From positions 153,785,293-153,849,292 of the forward strand of contig CM043958.1 in assembly GCA_014529385.2 (NCBI GenBank): DNA of 64,000 nt. Reading direction: 5' to 3'. Shown here piece after piece: positions 40,676 to 49,930 of this stretch. The notes under the pieces were generated by a model. It made no database searches. It saw only the letters and a program-made list of their open reading frames with translations, and was not told where the DNA came from. Made by a program: the position numbers and the translations under genes. How positions within the stretch are numbered: the stretch's first letter is position 1; the number at the start of each line of letters is the position of its first letter. Origin of the DNA: Adiantum capillus-veneris (taxonomy: Eukaryota; Streptophyta; Polypodiopsida; Polypodiales; Pteridaceae).

Positions 40676-43600
40676 TTACTCTCGGGAGCCTCCGACCAAG
40701 AATAGGTTTTGAAATTCAAAACTCCCATCCTCGAAGAGAGGATTTGTAAAGGACCATACTGGCAATATTGGTTTCTTTTGCCATACCTGGGTGACCTTGG
40801 TTGTCAAAATTTCTTTTTGTTGTTGTTGGTCCCTTGGTTGAGAAGATTGGCTCGCTCCATTCCCCGTAACACTTTGTCTATCATGTCTTGACATTTCTTG
40901 AGAGCTAGAGATGACTTCAATCTTCTTCGGTATGTGTTTTTCTTTTGGCACCCATTTGTATCTGCATCGTGTGATTAGCGTGTCTTTGCAGATATCCTTT
41001 GCCTTGAGTGTGACATTGTCCTTGATTTTGCCTTCCGTGAAATTGCGATTATTTTCAAGCTGAAGTCGTTTGCTTGAAGAATGTTTACCTGGCATCTTTG
41101 GTAGCCAGATTCTTCGATTTCCTTGATAGTAACCTTGTGCTTGAAGAATTGTAGATGGCACTTCCCATGATGTTTTTGATGTCGTATTGAGATGTACAAG
41201 AGTGCCATTTTTGGTATTATTTATCGATGAAGTCCTATGTTGGTATGAAGGCCAGTTGGATTTGAAATTTCCTACATCCCTTTGGCGAGCCTTGTTGGCT
41301 GGTCTCCTTTGGCGATATAAATATGATCTTTGTTGCTTTTGGGGACGCTTTTTGAAACCTTTATCCACCACATAAGCCGAGATCTGTGGTTTTGGTAACC
41401 AAAGTTTCTTTTGACCCTCATAATAGCCTTGCTCTGCTAAGCTGTAGTGGGAGGCTATCCATCCCATGTGTTTACCTTTCGTCAATCGGCTGGGCTCATT
41501 TACCCAAATTGGGTCCTTGACCTTGATTTCTTCAGCTTTGATGTAGACCTTTGAAGATTTTTGTCGACCATGATCTCGAAGTGTAGGGTATTTTGGTTGA
41601 AAGATTTTCTTTGGAGTCTGTCTTTCATGTGGAAGCATGTGGTCAGTTGATGTCGAAGCTCTGTCTTGAACTTTTCGGGGCTGGATTGAAGACTCTGATT
41701 TAAGGGGCTGCTTCTGTTGGTAGGACATTTGTGGGTTCACTTTGGCTTTGCCTTTGTCTGTAGCCGATAATCTTGGAGCAGTAGTAGGCTGGATTTCTTG
41801 AGAGCTAGTCGTGATGACCATTGTTGAAAATCCAGGTTCTTCTGCCAATGTTTTTTTCCAATGCTTGGACAAAATCAAATGTGTACTCATTTTCGATGAA
41901 TCCACCACTAGGAATTTGTCTTTGATTACCTTTGACCGTAGTTTAAGGGAAGCTTCTGCAATCCCTAAACTTGTGACGGCTATTCCATGTGATATAGGAA
42001 CTTGTACCTGAATTTCATACAGTTCTGGCTTACCTAGAAGTAACCATAGCCCATAAGACATGAAATTAATCGTGGCAGTGCAATCTATCTCTGCTGTAAA
42101 GTTGAATTTCAGTTTCTCATACACATCCAACGAGAATTTAATCTTCTTGTTGGCTGCCAAGTAACTGATGTCCTCTTTGCTTTTGGTACTTGTCTTGGAC
42201 TTTTGTGCCTTGGAAGCTTTGTCATCCTCTTGTATGTTGAACTTCTTTGTCATTTGACTGGTTGTAGCATGATGTCCCAAGTGCTTACTATCTTCTGCTG
42301 TAGCTGCTTGTTGGTGTTCATTGCTAGTTTCTGACTGTGACGCCTTGATTCTTGATTTCAGAAGCTCTCTGTCACTATTTACTTCTTCTAGCACTTGAAG
42401 GTCATTCAATGGTGACTTTTCTTCTTGGAAATGTTTTGAAGCATGTGTAGCAGGATGTTGAGGTTTACTCTCTTCTTCTGATGCAATGGTCGCCGTGGCC
42501 TTTGGTTTCCATTGTTCCATGGGTTTTTGTAGAGTCTCTTCTTGAAAATATTTATTCATATCCTGTATTGCTTGTCCTTGGTAGTCAATCTTGGACTCAG
42601 TCATTCCTAGTTCTTCTGTGCATTGTATGTCTTTAGTTACATCTTCTTTTAGTTTCTCATACTCTTTGATTTGTTCAATCTCCAATGAAGAGTCCACAAT
42701 AGAAAATTTATTTGGTAGACTTTCAGCTTCATCCATTGACTCTATTTGCATGTCTTCCACTTGTGATGTGGCACTAAGATTTTTTGTTACCTCTGACACC
42801 CCTTCTTGTGTTGGCTCACTATCGTCTGAATCTTGGCTTCTTTTGCTCTCGAACCTTGAACTACGAGCTTCATCTTCATCACCTTGTGGATGCTCTAACT
42901 TGTCCTCACTGAGGTTCCTTAAACGATCTTGAATCAGCTGATTCAATTGATCTTTTTTGAAAGCCTGATTCTCTATGATAATGTCGTTGACACCCTTGAG
43001 TTCAAGCAACTGTGTCTTGAGCCTATCTTTTGTGCTCTGTGACAAGATCTGCTTCTTTTTTGGAGATCTTGTTGGGGATTCCTTCTTCCGTTCCCTTGTT
43101 GTCACTGTCTGAACTTTGCTTTTGGCTTGTTGCTTCTTCTTTTCCATGTAGAGCTTTGCTGGGCAGTCCTTCACTAAATGACCAATGGCACATTGGTCGC
43201 AATGTGTTGTTATCTCAACATGTGCACCCTTTGGACGAGGCAGCTTTCCATAATACTGCTGATAATGGTTTCCTGTGGTATCTAGATACAGATATGACCT
43301 CTTCTTTGCATGCATGAACCTATAGATTACGACTGACTTAGGTGTATCCACTGGCTTTGTCTCTTTATCCTTCATCGTCTTGTCCTTGAGAAGTTGAAAA
43401 TAGCTTCCATTATTGCTTGCATACAAGATCAAATCACTATCCATGCTTTCTAGCAGTTGTGATGCTAATTCTTCCATCAGTATATGGTCTTTGACGTGGG
43501 GTTTCTGCATAGCCTTAGGGCTATGTTTCCGAGTTGATTTTGGCGAGTTTTTCACCGAGGGTGAAGATTGAACCGAATCTTTGTTTTCCGTTTCCCTTGA

Positions 43601-43939
43601 TGGTGCTTTTGGACGGGGTCCAAGTATGTGACTTACTGGTTGCCCACAATTGCCAAACTCATCCATATTTTTCACATCAGCTATTTCATAGTGCCTATCG
43701 TATTTGTCAACCACAATGACATCTTGACCTGACCTTCTACATTGGGCATTGTGAATTTCCATTGGTCTCTCCTCCGGCTCGGCATCTTCCAATGCTTCTT
43801 GAAATTCCACTTGGACTCCTGAAAAGGACACTGCTTCTTGTAAAGATGGACTTCTTAATCCCACTCTTGAAGATATAGGGTCTCTTTGTTGAGTTTGAAC
43901 TCCCCCCATCCAAGAGTTTTCCATATCTGATGTTGGCAT
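40676..43939 (-). CDS. Large gag/retropepsin-like protein of the 10.5-kb element
   Basis: An intact 1087-codon frame with no pol motifs. Around residue 246 it has CDQCAIGHLVKDC, a zinc-knuckle-like C-x2-C-x3-H-x4-C, one residue short of the retroviral spacing. Long charged Lys/Glu/Ser/Gln stretches follow. Around residue 618, FTAEIDCTATINFMSYGLW resembles the active-site strand of retropepsins (usually DSGATxNF) with DCTA in place of DSGA, followed by a plausible flap and SKHW in place of the ILG helix. The C-terminus has two GYYxGxxxxWLPK modules (about residues 836 and 940) and a related KWVPK near 1010. The first ATG follows directly after an in-frame TAG that ends the upstream frame. No known family is recognised as a whole. 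I infer a structural protein with a degenerate protease. Confidence 0.7.
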   Translation of the reverse strand: MPTSDMENSWMGGVQTQQRDPISSRVGLRSPSLQEAVSFSGVQVEFQEALEDAEPEERPMEIHNAQCRRSGQDVIVVDKYDRHYEIADVKNMDEFGNCGQPVSHILGPRPKAPSRETENKDSVQSSPSVKNSPKSTRKHSPKAMQKPHVKDHILMEELASQLLESMDSDLILYASNNGSYFQLLKDKTMKDKETKPVDTPKSVVIYRFMHAKKRSYLYLDTTGNHYQQYYGKLPRPKGAHVEITTHCDQCAIGHLVKDCPAKLYMEKKKQQAKSKVQTVTTRERKKESPTRSPKKKQILSQSTKDRLKTQLLELKGVNDIIIENQAFKKDQLNQLIQDRLRNLSEDKLEHPQGDEDEARSSRFESKRSQDSDDSEPTQEGVSEVTKNLSATSQVEDMQIESMDEAESLPNKFSIVDSSLEIEQIKEYEKLKEDVTKDIQCTEELGMTESKIDYQGQAIQDMNKYFQEETLQKPMEQWKPKATATIASEEESKPQHPATHASKHFQEEKSPLNDLQVLEEVNSDRELLKSRIKASQSETSNEHQQAATAEDSKHLGHHATTSQMTKKFNIQEDDKASKAQKSKTSTKSKEDISYLAANKKIKFSLDVYEKLKFNFTAEIDCTATINFMSYGLWLLLGKPELYEIQVQVPISHGIAVTSLGIAEASLKLRSKVIKDKFLVVDSSKMSTHLILSKHWKKTLAEEPGFSTMVITTSSQEIQPTTAPRLSATDKGKAKVNPQMSYQQKQPLKSESSIQPRKVQDRASTSTDHMLPHERQTPKKIFQPKYPTLRDHGRQKSSKVYIKAEEIKVKDPIWVNEPSRLTKGKHMGWIASHYSLAEQGYYEGQKKLWLPKPQISAYVVDKGFKKRPQKQQRSYLYRQRRPANKARQRDVGNFKSNWPSYQHRTSSINNTKNGTLVHLNTTSKTSWEVPSTILQAQGYYQGNRRIWLPKMPGKHSSSKRLQLENNRNFTEGKIKDNVTLKAKDICKDTLITRCRYKWVPKEKHIPKKIEVISSSQEMSRHDRQSVTGNGASQSSQPRDQQQQKEILTTKVTQVWQKKPILPVWSFTNPLFEDGSFEFQNLFLVGGSRE

Positions 43940-44434
43940 CTATTGAATGCCTGGTGATATGACTTCTTGTGCTTTGTTAAGTAGCTCTTGAGACCAAGCT
44001 AGTTCTTTTTGAAGTTGGGCTATCTTCATAGCTGGTACCTCTTGTGCTAGTGTAGTGCACGAGACTTGTGTTGTGTCTTTCCATGTTGTGTCTTGTGTTG
44101 TGCCTTGTTGTGTGTCATGTGGTGTGTCACTCATTTGTGTAGTGACAGCCGTAGGTGTCAATTCTTCCAGGTGCGTAGTTAGAGGTAAACCCATGACGAG
44201 ATGGTATACATTACCACATTTAGACATGTAGTCTTCTCCTGTTGAGCCAAAAGCTTCTGCTGTAAAGTAATGATTGTTTTCCAGAGGAACTTCATGACTT
44301 GTGACAGCCCTGTAGTATCGACCGTCTTCATCTCCATAGAGGGTACCAAATTTCTGTTTTCCATCTTGTGCTTTGTACAGAAAAATATTTGGAGGATATG
44401 CGTAGAGTTCTGTAAGTTGATCCTTGTACAACAT
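43940..44434 (-). CDS. Upstream in-frame segment of the gag-like protein
   Basis: 164 codons in the same phase as the 1087-codon frame, separated from it only by one TAG at 43942-43940, directly followed by ATG. It encodes LYAYPPNIFLYKAQDGKQ and GDEDGRYYRAVTSH (a module like the YxxxYY stretches downstream), then a Thr/Gln-rich linker and a short coiled coil. The frame is open upstream of its first ATG (HEARKIIDNEIE), so translation probably entered from the preceding segment. It may have been one protein with the next frame, split by a mutation or joined by readthrough. Confidence 0.55.
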   Translation of the reverse strand: MLYKDQLTELYAYPPNIFLYKAQDGKQKFGTLYGDEDGRYYRAVTSHEVPLENNHYFTAEAFGSTGEDYMSKCGNVYHLVMGLPLTTHLEELTPTAVTTQMSDTPHDTQQGTTQDTTWKDTTQVSCTTLAQEVPAMKIAQLQKELAWSQELLNKAQEVISPGIQ

Positions 44435-44436
44435 TT

Positions 44437-44760
44437 CTATCTCATTGTCGATGATTTTTCGTGCCTCATGTAAATTGATCCCAGACAGTCTTCCATGAAA
44501 TTTGGATGTGGGTGTAGTACATTCTTCGCTGTTTCAACTTCCACATATTGAGATGTCCGAGTTTCCTTTGTATCTTTCTTCGTCTTGATGTACAAATTCC
44601 GATTGACATCCTCATAGCATGGCAGTCCTTTGTAGTATCCAATCAGATAGATCTGAATTTGCTCTCTTGTAATATCTGTGGATGTACTTGAAGCTTCTTC
44701 CTGACTGGTCTGATTCCTTTGAGACGCCATTGCTTTCGTCTTGACTCCCTTGTTGTACAT
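44437..44760 (-). CDS. N-terminal segment of the gag-like protein, out of phase
   Basis: 107 codons starting MYNKGVKTKAMASQRNQTSQ, then YLIGYYKGLPCYEDVNRNLY, a GYYxG module like those near the C-terminus of the large frame. It ends TMR-stop, but from about 44480 the sequence in the phase of the next segment reads HEARKIIDNEIEML without interruption. A single-base frameshift therefore probably broke an originally continuous protein. A true programmed shift cannot be excluded. Confidence 0.5.
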   Translation of the reverse strand: MYNKGVKTKAMASQRNQTSQEEASSTSTDITREQIQIYLIGYYKGLPCYEDVNRNLYIKTKKDTKETRTSQYVEVETAKNVLHPHPNFMEDCLGSIYMRHEKSSTMR

Positions 44761-44806
44761 GTTCAGTGATAGCTCTAATTGCTTGCCTCAATGCTAATAA
44801 AAACTA

Positions 44807-45019
44807 TTAGCACCCTTGTGTCGGCCTTTTTCGCTTGAGGTCCTCAGCTTTTGTGGATGCCTTAATCTCTGAGTTTTTTTGAATTGGGCTTTGCTTGAAC
44901 TTCTTAGCTCCCTTGCTTGCCAAGGCTGATACTGTCTTGTCTGGCTGCTTGCTTTTCCTAGAGGTTTTTACAGGCCTCGATCTAGTGGAAGCACTGTGAT
45001 AAGTTATGCAACTTACCAT
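44807..45019 (-). CDS. Small basic open frame, first in the element
   Basis: 70 codons, Lys/Arg/Ser-rich (RKSKQPDKTVSALASKGAKK), ending TAA-TAG. It could be the extreme N-terminus, an upstream open frame, or chance. In phase with the 164- and 1087-codon frames, but separated by stops. Confidence 0.3.
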   Translation of the reverse strand: MVSCITYHSASTRSRPVKTSRKSKQPDKTVSALASKGAKKFKQSPIQKNSEIKASTKAEDLKRKRPTQGC

Positions 45020-47809
45020 TATACTGCAACGACTGCTCCCTTTGTAGCGATTCTTGAGTCGAGCTAACTTGTGTTCACTTTAGCACACAATCTACAAAAT
45101 TCTATTTAGGTGGCAAACTTTTTCACAATGAATGCATAAATCCTTGATGTACCTTTAACGGCCACACTTGTTCCTTGAGCACCTTCCAGCGGGTGACCAA
45201 TGGTTTTCCCAAAAGATAATTTCAATCTGCTAACTTAGCAGTCTTCAAAACCGTGACCGTTTCCTCACAATTCTTTCGAACTGTCGGTTTTAGACACCCC
45301 TGACTTCCGGATGCATTTTGAGGCCTTAAACGACGTTTTTTTCAAAGTTGAACTAAACGATTGCCGTTGGCATACATTTAGTTCAAGTTCTGCTCTAAGA
45401 TCTGTAGAGTCGCTCTCAAGCTACGTTTTGATATAAAAACTTTTCCAATCCGATACCGTTTGTGAAAGTTATGGCCAAAACAGTGAAATGCAGTTTAGAA
45501 TGGAAGAAGATTTGGGATCTTTGTGACACTGTGAACACTTCTGTATGGTCAAAATTTCAGTTGGACCCTAAAACTGGCCTGGAGACATCCTACGCGTAGG
45601 ATGTCTATGTCTATATGCTCAGAATTTAACAAATTTGGTCCAGAGACTCCCCTTAAGTCCAGCAACACAATGGTATGCTCATAATTTCATTTGGACCTAA
45701 GAATGGCCTTGAGACATCCTACGCGTAGGATGTATTTTTGCTCAGAATGACTTGAATTTTTCATCCTAGCTTCTCCTTGATGTGCTGATCACAGTGGTGT
45801 GCTCATAGGTTGGTTTGGAGTCCTAAATCAAGCTGAAGACATCCTACGCATAGGATGTCTAACTGCTCAGATTTTGTCCAAACTTGCACTGTAGCTTCCC
45901 CTTGATGTGCTGATCCCACAACTATTTTTACTTTTTGATTCTGACACCTATAGGTTGGTCAAATGATCAAGAATCTGCTCCAGAAGCCTGATGTCTGTTC
46001 TGATGAATTCCTAAGTCAAATCAACTCCAAATTGGACCAAATTTGACTAGGAGGCTTGCCTAAGGCTATACAACACCCTGCTATGTCCACAGTTTGAATT
46101 TGGCCTCTAAATCATGCCTTAGACATCCTACGCGTAGGATGTCTAACTGCTCAGAATTTGTCCAAACTTGAACCACAGACTCTCCTTGAGGTGTTGATCA
46201 CAGTGGTATGCTCAAAATTAAGTTTGGAGTGCAAAATCACACATATGACATCCTACGCGTAGGATGTCTTTTTGGCCTGTTTGACCCCAGACTTGACCCA
46301 ATGCTTCCCCTTGATGTCAGCAACCCAGTGGTATGCTCAGATTTTGGTTTGGATTTCAAAAGACCCCAATTTTAGCTGTTCTAGTCTTTTTCAGTCAAAA
46401 GTGCTAAAGTCTGCTTAGGACCCCCTTTTCTTCCCCAAATGAGATGAAAACTCTCTCAATCACTCAATATATCATGCAGATCATGCTCCTGCAGCCATCC
46501 TATGGTTTTGGTCTTGGAATAATCCCTTGGCACAATTTGGGTAGGATGTCTGGCAATTTCAGTCTATCTGGCCTTATCCTGTCAAGATATGGTCAAGTTC
46601 CCCCTTCCATGTGAAAATAGGGTAAAACCTACCTTCTGAACACACTGGTCAACTCAGAATTTCAAAATTTCCACCAGATCACCCTGTAGACATCCTACGC
46701 GTAGGATGTCGTTTTTTCTTAGAATGGACTTCTGTTTCTACCCAAGGTGCTTCTTGATGCATATAACAAGAATATGTGATCACAACAAATTTTGGATATC
46801 AAAATTGCTCAGAATCACCACTTTTGGGAAAATATTTCTCTGAAAGAGTAACATCCCCTTAACTCTCAGTCTATATGTCCAAATGACATGAGCTTTGGTG
46901 TGTGTGTCCAACACAACATGCAGAATATGGGTATGATGCCAAAACTTGATTTTTGCTTCCAGAATCACTCTCTAGACATCCTACGCGTAGGATGTCTACT
47001 GATGAAATTTGTGGCAGAATTCATCCACAGGCCTCCCCAAGTCTTGAGCACTACTTTTCAAGCATTCCTACCAGTTTTTATGCAAAATTGTGCTCATAAT
47101 CTTAAGTTTCTTGTTTTCGCGTTTTTGACACTCCGTCTTTGGTCTTTTGGGTGTCAAGAGTTTGTCAAAACTTTAGTTTCAATGTAAACTAAGAGTAAAC
47201 CCCCCCTTCTGAACACACTGGTAACCTCAGTTTTCCCAAATTCCTTGCCAAAAGTGCCATAGAGACATCCTACGCGTAGGATGTCTACTGTCTTAAAATG
47301 CAGATTTTTTCTGGCAGTAGTACTCCCTATGCTCTGTAGAGCTCTCAGCAATAATCATAGAAACTTTTGGACTTCAAATCAGCTTCCAAACACAACTTAC
47401 AGTCTTTCCTACTTAGCATTTCCCACTTCTCTGATGAGCCTAATAGCAAATAAGACATGCATAAAGTACTCTAAATCAGCAATCAAGATATCCTACTTAC
47501 CCTACTCCTACTCATCAATGTGAGATGGTGATTTTGATGTCTTGGTTGCTTCCTGGCCTCACACGGACTCTCAAGTCAACCTACCACCACATCTACCACT
47601 CCAACTCCTACTCTCTACACCACAACCTACTACTACCTAATACTACCTAAGACGGAAGATCTAGGCCAGACACACGCTCCCTAGACTCCTCCTAAGACCT
47701 AGAGAGTCCACCACCCTCTGATCCTATCTAAATGTAAAATAGTACTCTGGCAAGCCAGAGGGACCTCTATCCTCAAGGACTAGTCTCGATCACCTACTTA
47801 GGGCTCTCG
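45020..47809 (-). other. Leader region of the 10.5-kb element
   Basis: 2.8 kb between primer site and first open frame, with no protein motif. It consists of degenerate units of about 125 bp and about 285 bp, each carrying the palindrome described separately. Open stretches of 60-100 codons here are not protein-like. Confidence 0.7.
45583..47286. repeat. Array of eight 24-bp palindromes in the element leader
   Basis: The unit is AGACATCCTACG followed by its exact reverse complement, centred on ACGCGT. Copies are centred near 45594, 45723, 45848, 46132, 46257, 46699, 46985 and 47274. Spacings are about 129, 125, 284, 125, 442, 286 and 289 bp. Seven keep the inner 20-22 bases perfectly (the 45723 copy has an outer-end mismatch); the 45848 copy has CGCA for CGCG. 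The copy at 46973-46998 extends to 26 bp. Spacers share only fragments (TGATCACAGTGGTATGCTC, CTTCTGAACACACTGG) and are far less conserved. A half-site lies at 46540-46552, and half-sites occur in both LTRs. Confidence 0.95.
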
Positions 47810-47827
47810 TCCCCGGCAGCGGCGCCA
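47810..47827 (-). other. Primer-binding site, tRNA-Asp type
   Basis: The minus strand reads TGGCGCCGCTGCCGGGGA one base from the LTR. This matches the 3' end complement of tRNA-Asp, the primer class used by Athila/Tat-type plant gypsy elements, with one difference (GCTGCC for GTTGCC). Confidence 0.88.
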
Positions 47828-47828
47828 A

Positions 47829-48879
47829 TGTTGGACGGATACGCTGCGACGGACGTCAGCATAGCGAGAACTCATCTAACATATAATGTCAACTGAGGAC
47901 GAAGCTCGACCCGCAGGCGCGTGGAAGCAAGCAAAGGGTGTCAACCTTTACTCGACCGACTAATGACTACTTCCTACAGAGATATCAACTCTACATGCCA
48001 TCGGTTCTGTGAATGTGAGAGTCTCCTATGATGCTACCGCAAGCCAAAAGCCCATTAGACGTTCTCGAAACGTTACGAAACTTGAGGGATATCCTATCAA
48101 CACCAATAGGCCACTCTCCCTAAGATCCGTGACCAAAAAAACCTACTCAATACCCTTCGTGCAGAAACGCGTAGGATGTCTGGCCGGTTTTTGCAGGTCG
48201 ACGTTTCCGAAAACTAAAGTGCCTAATGTGTAGCTCTACTCGCTCTGATCGCGTGGATATGCTGAAATGCAAAAACGGACAACAGTTACTCACCGAAACT
48301 CCAAAAGTAGCTCGCGGGTGAATTTGCCAAAACACAAACGAACGCGTGTGATGTAAGCATCAACGCGTAGCTCCCCTCGTGGGCAACTCACTGCTGCTCT
48401 CCATTTGCGATTCCGACAACCGTAGCTCCTGTAGCACACATACACACTCTCTCACTCTCTCGCAGTCTCCCAACGACACAGAAGATCAGATTTATTAGAA
48501 GTCCCTTTACAAAGCTTTAGGTTTTGGCTTATATACTAAGCCTTAGAAAACCTAATGTCCGACCAAAATGACCTTATTTGTCCCTAGGTTTCTATAGAGC
48601 TTAATTACAACACCGTGAGCTGGCTTTGCTCATCCAACAAGCATCTGTGGCCTCAATACAATTGTTGACTTAAAATATGAAGTTCCCGTAAACCTTACAA
48701 AAGTGGCTGTAATGGCTCAAAATAATAATAACGGGATATTGGATGATGTCCATGAGCTTGTATCTTCACATTACAGCATCCATCTTTGTCTTCATCACTT
48801 CATCAACATCTTTATTTGGAATCTTTAGAGAATCTTTGAGGAATATTTATGGAATCTTTGTGGAAGCGTTGTTCAAAGG
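47829..48879 (-). repeat. 5' LTR of the 10.5-kb element (about 1051 bp)
   Basis: Starts TGTTGGACGG on the plus strand beside the primer site. It matches the other LTR until TGTTCAAAGGTT, then passes straight into copia sequence (ATCTCCATCC). The last bases of the LTR and the target duplication are missing, apparently through a 19-bp deletion between GTT repeats. It has ACGCGTAGGATGTCT at 48167-48181 where the 3' LTR has ATGCG. Confidence 0.9.
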
Positions 48880-49290
48880 TTATCTCCATCCAATTTGTCA
48901 TCAACAAACAAAATATGAAAATATCATTGTCGTCAACCATACTAAAAGATTGAATCTAATGTAGAAAATCCCCAAACTGAGTAGAAATACTGAAGGAAAA
49001 TTGTATGTGTTGTATAGCACAAACCATAGTAGACTGTCAAAGACTTGTTGTGCAAAAATTTGCAGTGACAAAAATTTTGCACAAAAGGACAAAATTACCT
49101 CTGCAATGTTGTAGTAGTGGAAACAAAGTCCAAAACAAGCTAGAATAAGAATTATAATCACACTGAGCTATATGAGTCCTCACAAAGTATATATCAACCT
49201 ACTAACACTCACCAAAGCTCACCAAATTTGGAGAAAGTGAGTAGGAGGGTGTTGGTGATGTTGGCAACTCTACCCAAGAGGATGCAACCT

Positions 49291-49302
49291 GCTCTCATAC
49301 CA
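49291..49302 (-). other. Copia primer-binding site
   Basis: The minus strand reads TGGTATGAGAGC, one mismatch from the initiator-Met site. It lies a few bases from the LTR edge at 49308. Confidence 0.75.
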
Positions 49303-49307
49303 ATTTT

Positions 49308-49930
49308 TGGAGTTAGGGTTGCAAGAATGCACATTCAGCTTGGAGATGGAGAAGAAGCTCAAGGCACACAATAGAGAATATATTACTTGGTGTGCGAGTA
49401 CAAGATAAGACATCCCTAGGAAAAAAACCTCATGGTGGGGGGAAAAAGTGCCCCGATGTTCCTAAGTGTGTTCACACACATCACTACCGTATCAAAACTT
49501 GTGGTGATAGAAGTCATTTTCACATAAGTACAATGATGGCCATCATGGAAAATTCCCAAATGCTCAATAGCTAGAAATTTTATTCTTATCACACCAATAG
49601 CTTAGGTGCATGTGATATAACACTTCTATGTGTTTGAATTACCCAAATGAGATCCAAGTGGCCACAATTTCAAAATCAGCAGGTTTCCTACAAAGCATCA
49701 TTTTGAACCTTTGTTTGCGCCTAAGTAAGAAAAAAATAAACCGTGTTGAACCAAACTCACTACATAGGTTCTAGAGATCATGGGAAAGCAAGGGGCAATT
49801 TCAAACTTGGGATTGGAAACTTGTAGGAGCCATAGACCAATTGATGAGCAAAAAGACGCACTATAGAACTTAAGTGTTTCTTCAAGACCAAACCAAGTAC
49901 AAAAGTTGGGAATTTCTAGCCTAATAGCTA
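49308..49930 (-). repeat. Probable copia 5' LTR, right boundary unknown
   Basis: Begins TGGAGTTAGGGTTGC on the plus strand (so ends CTCCA in element orientation). No second copy is present in the window, so the right end is not defined. Contains AAAAAAACCTCATGGTGGGG. Coding frames here are not protein-like. Confidence 0.45.

Larger units (their letters stand above)
38418..48879 (-). mobile_element. 10.46-kb non-autonomous LTR retrotransposon with palindrome-array leader
   Basis: LTRs at 38418-39471 and 47829-48879 are nearly identical (about a dozen differences by eye, mostly transitions, plus one 11-bp indel). Internal landmarks on the minus strand: a tRNA-Asp type primer site at 47827-47810, a 2.8-kb leader with eight palindromes, open frames between 45019 and 40676, a 1.2-kb 3' region, and a polypurine tract at 39484-39472. 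Inside 39472-47828 I find no RT, RNase H or integrase. A tRNA-Asp primer is typical of Athila/Tat-type Ty3/gypsy elements, so it may be mobilised by one. It inserted into a copia gag. Confidence 0.9.
36240..49307 (-). mobile_element. Ty1/copia element, minus strand, interrupted by the 10.5-kb element
   Basis: In element orientation: 5' LTR from 49308 rightward, primer site (49291-49302), gag start, the insertion at 48879-38418, then gag, protease, integrase C-terminus and the first part of RT, truncated at about 36240. The 3' half of RT, RNase H and the 3' LTR are not found. The interrupted codons read LDGDN / YT, the conserved start of copia Gag. Confidence 0.8.

Noticed and set aside
40676-44760. 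Endogenous pararetrovirus (caulimovirid) origin of the large protein
   Set aside because: LTRs, primer site and polypurine tract define an LTR retrotransposon, and no movement-protein or RT motif is present to support a viral origin.
46888-47187. 99-codon plus-strand frame in the leader
   Set aside because: It runs against the element's orientation, overlaps a palindrome and has no motif.
45583-47286. CRISPR-like array (repeated 24-bp units with spacers)
   Set aside because: Spacing is 125-440 bp and irregular, the units are full palindromes, and the locus lies inside a plant LTR element.
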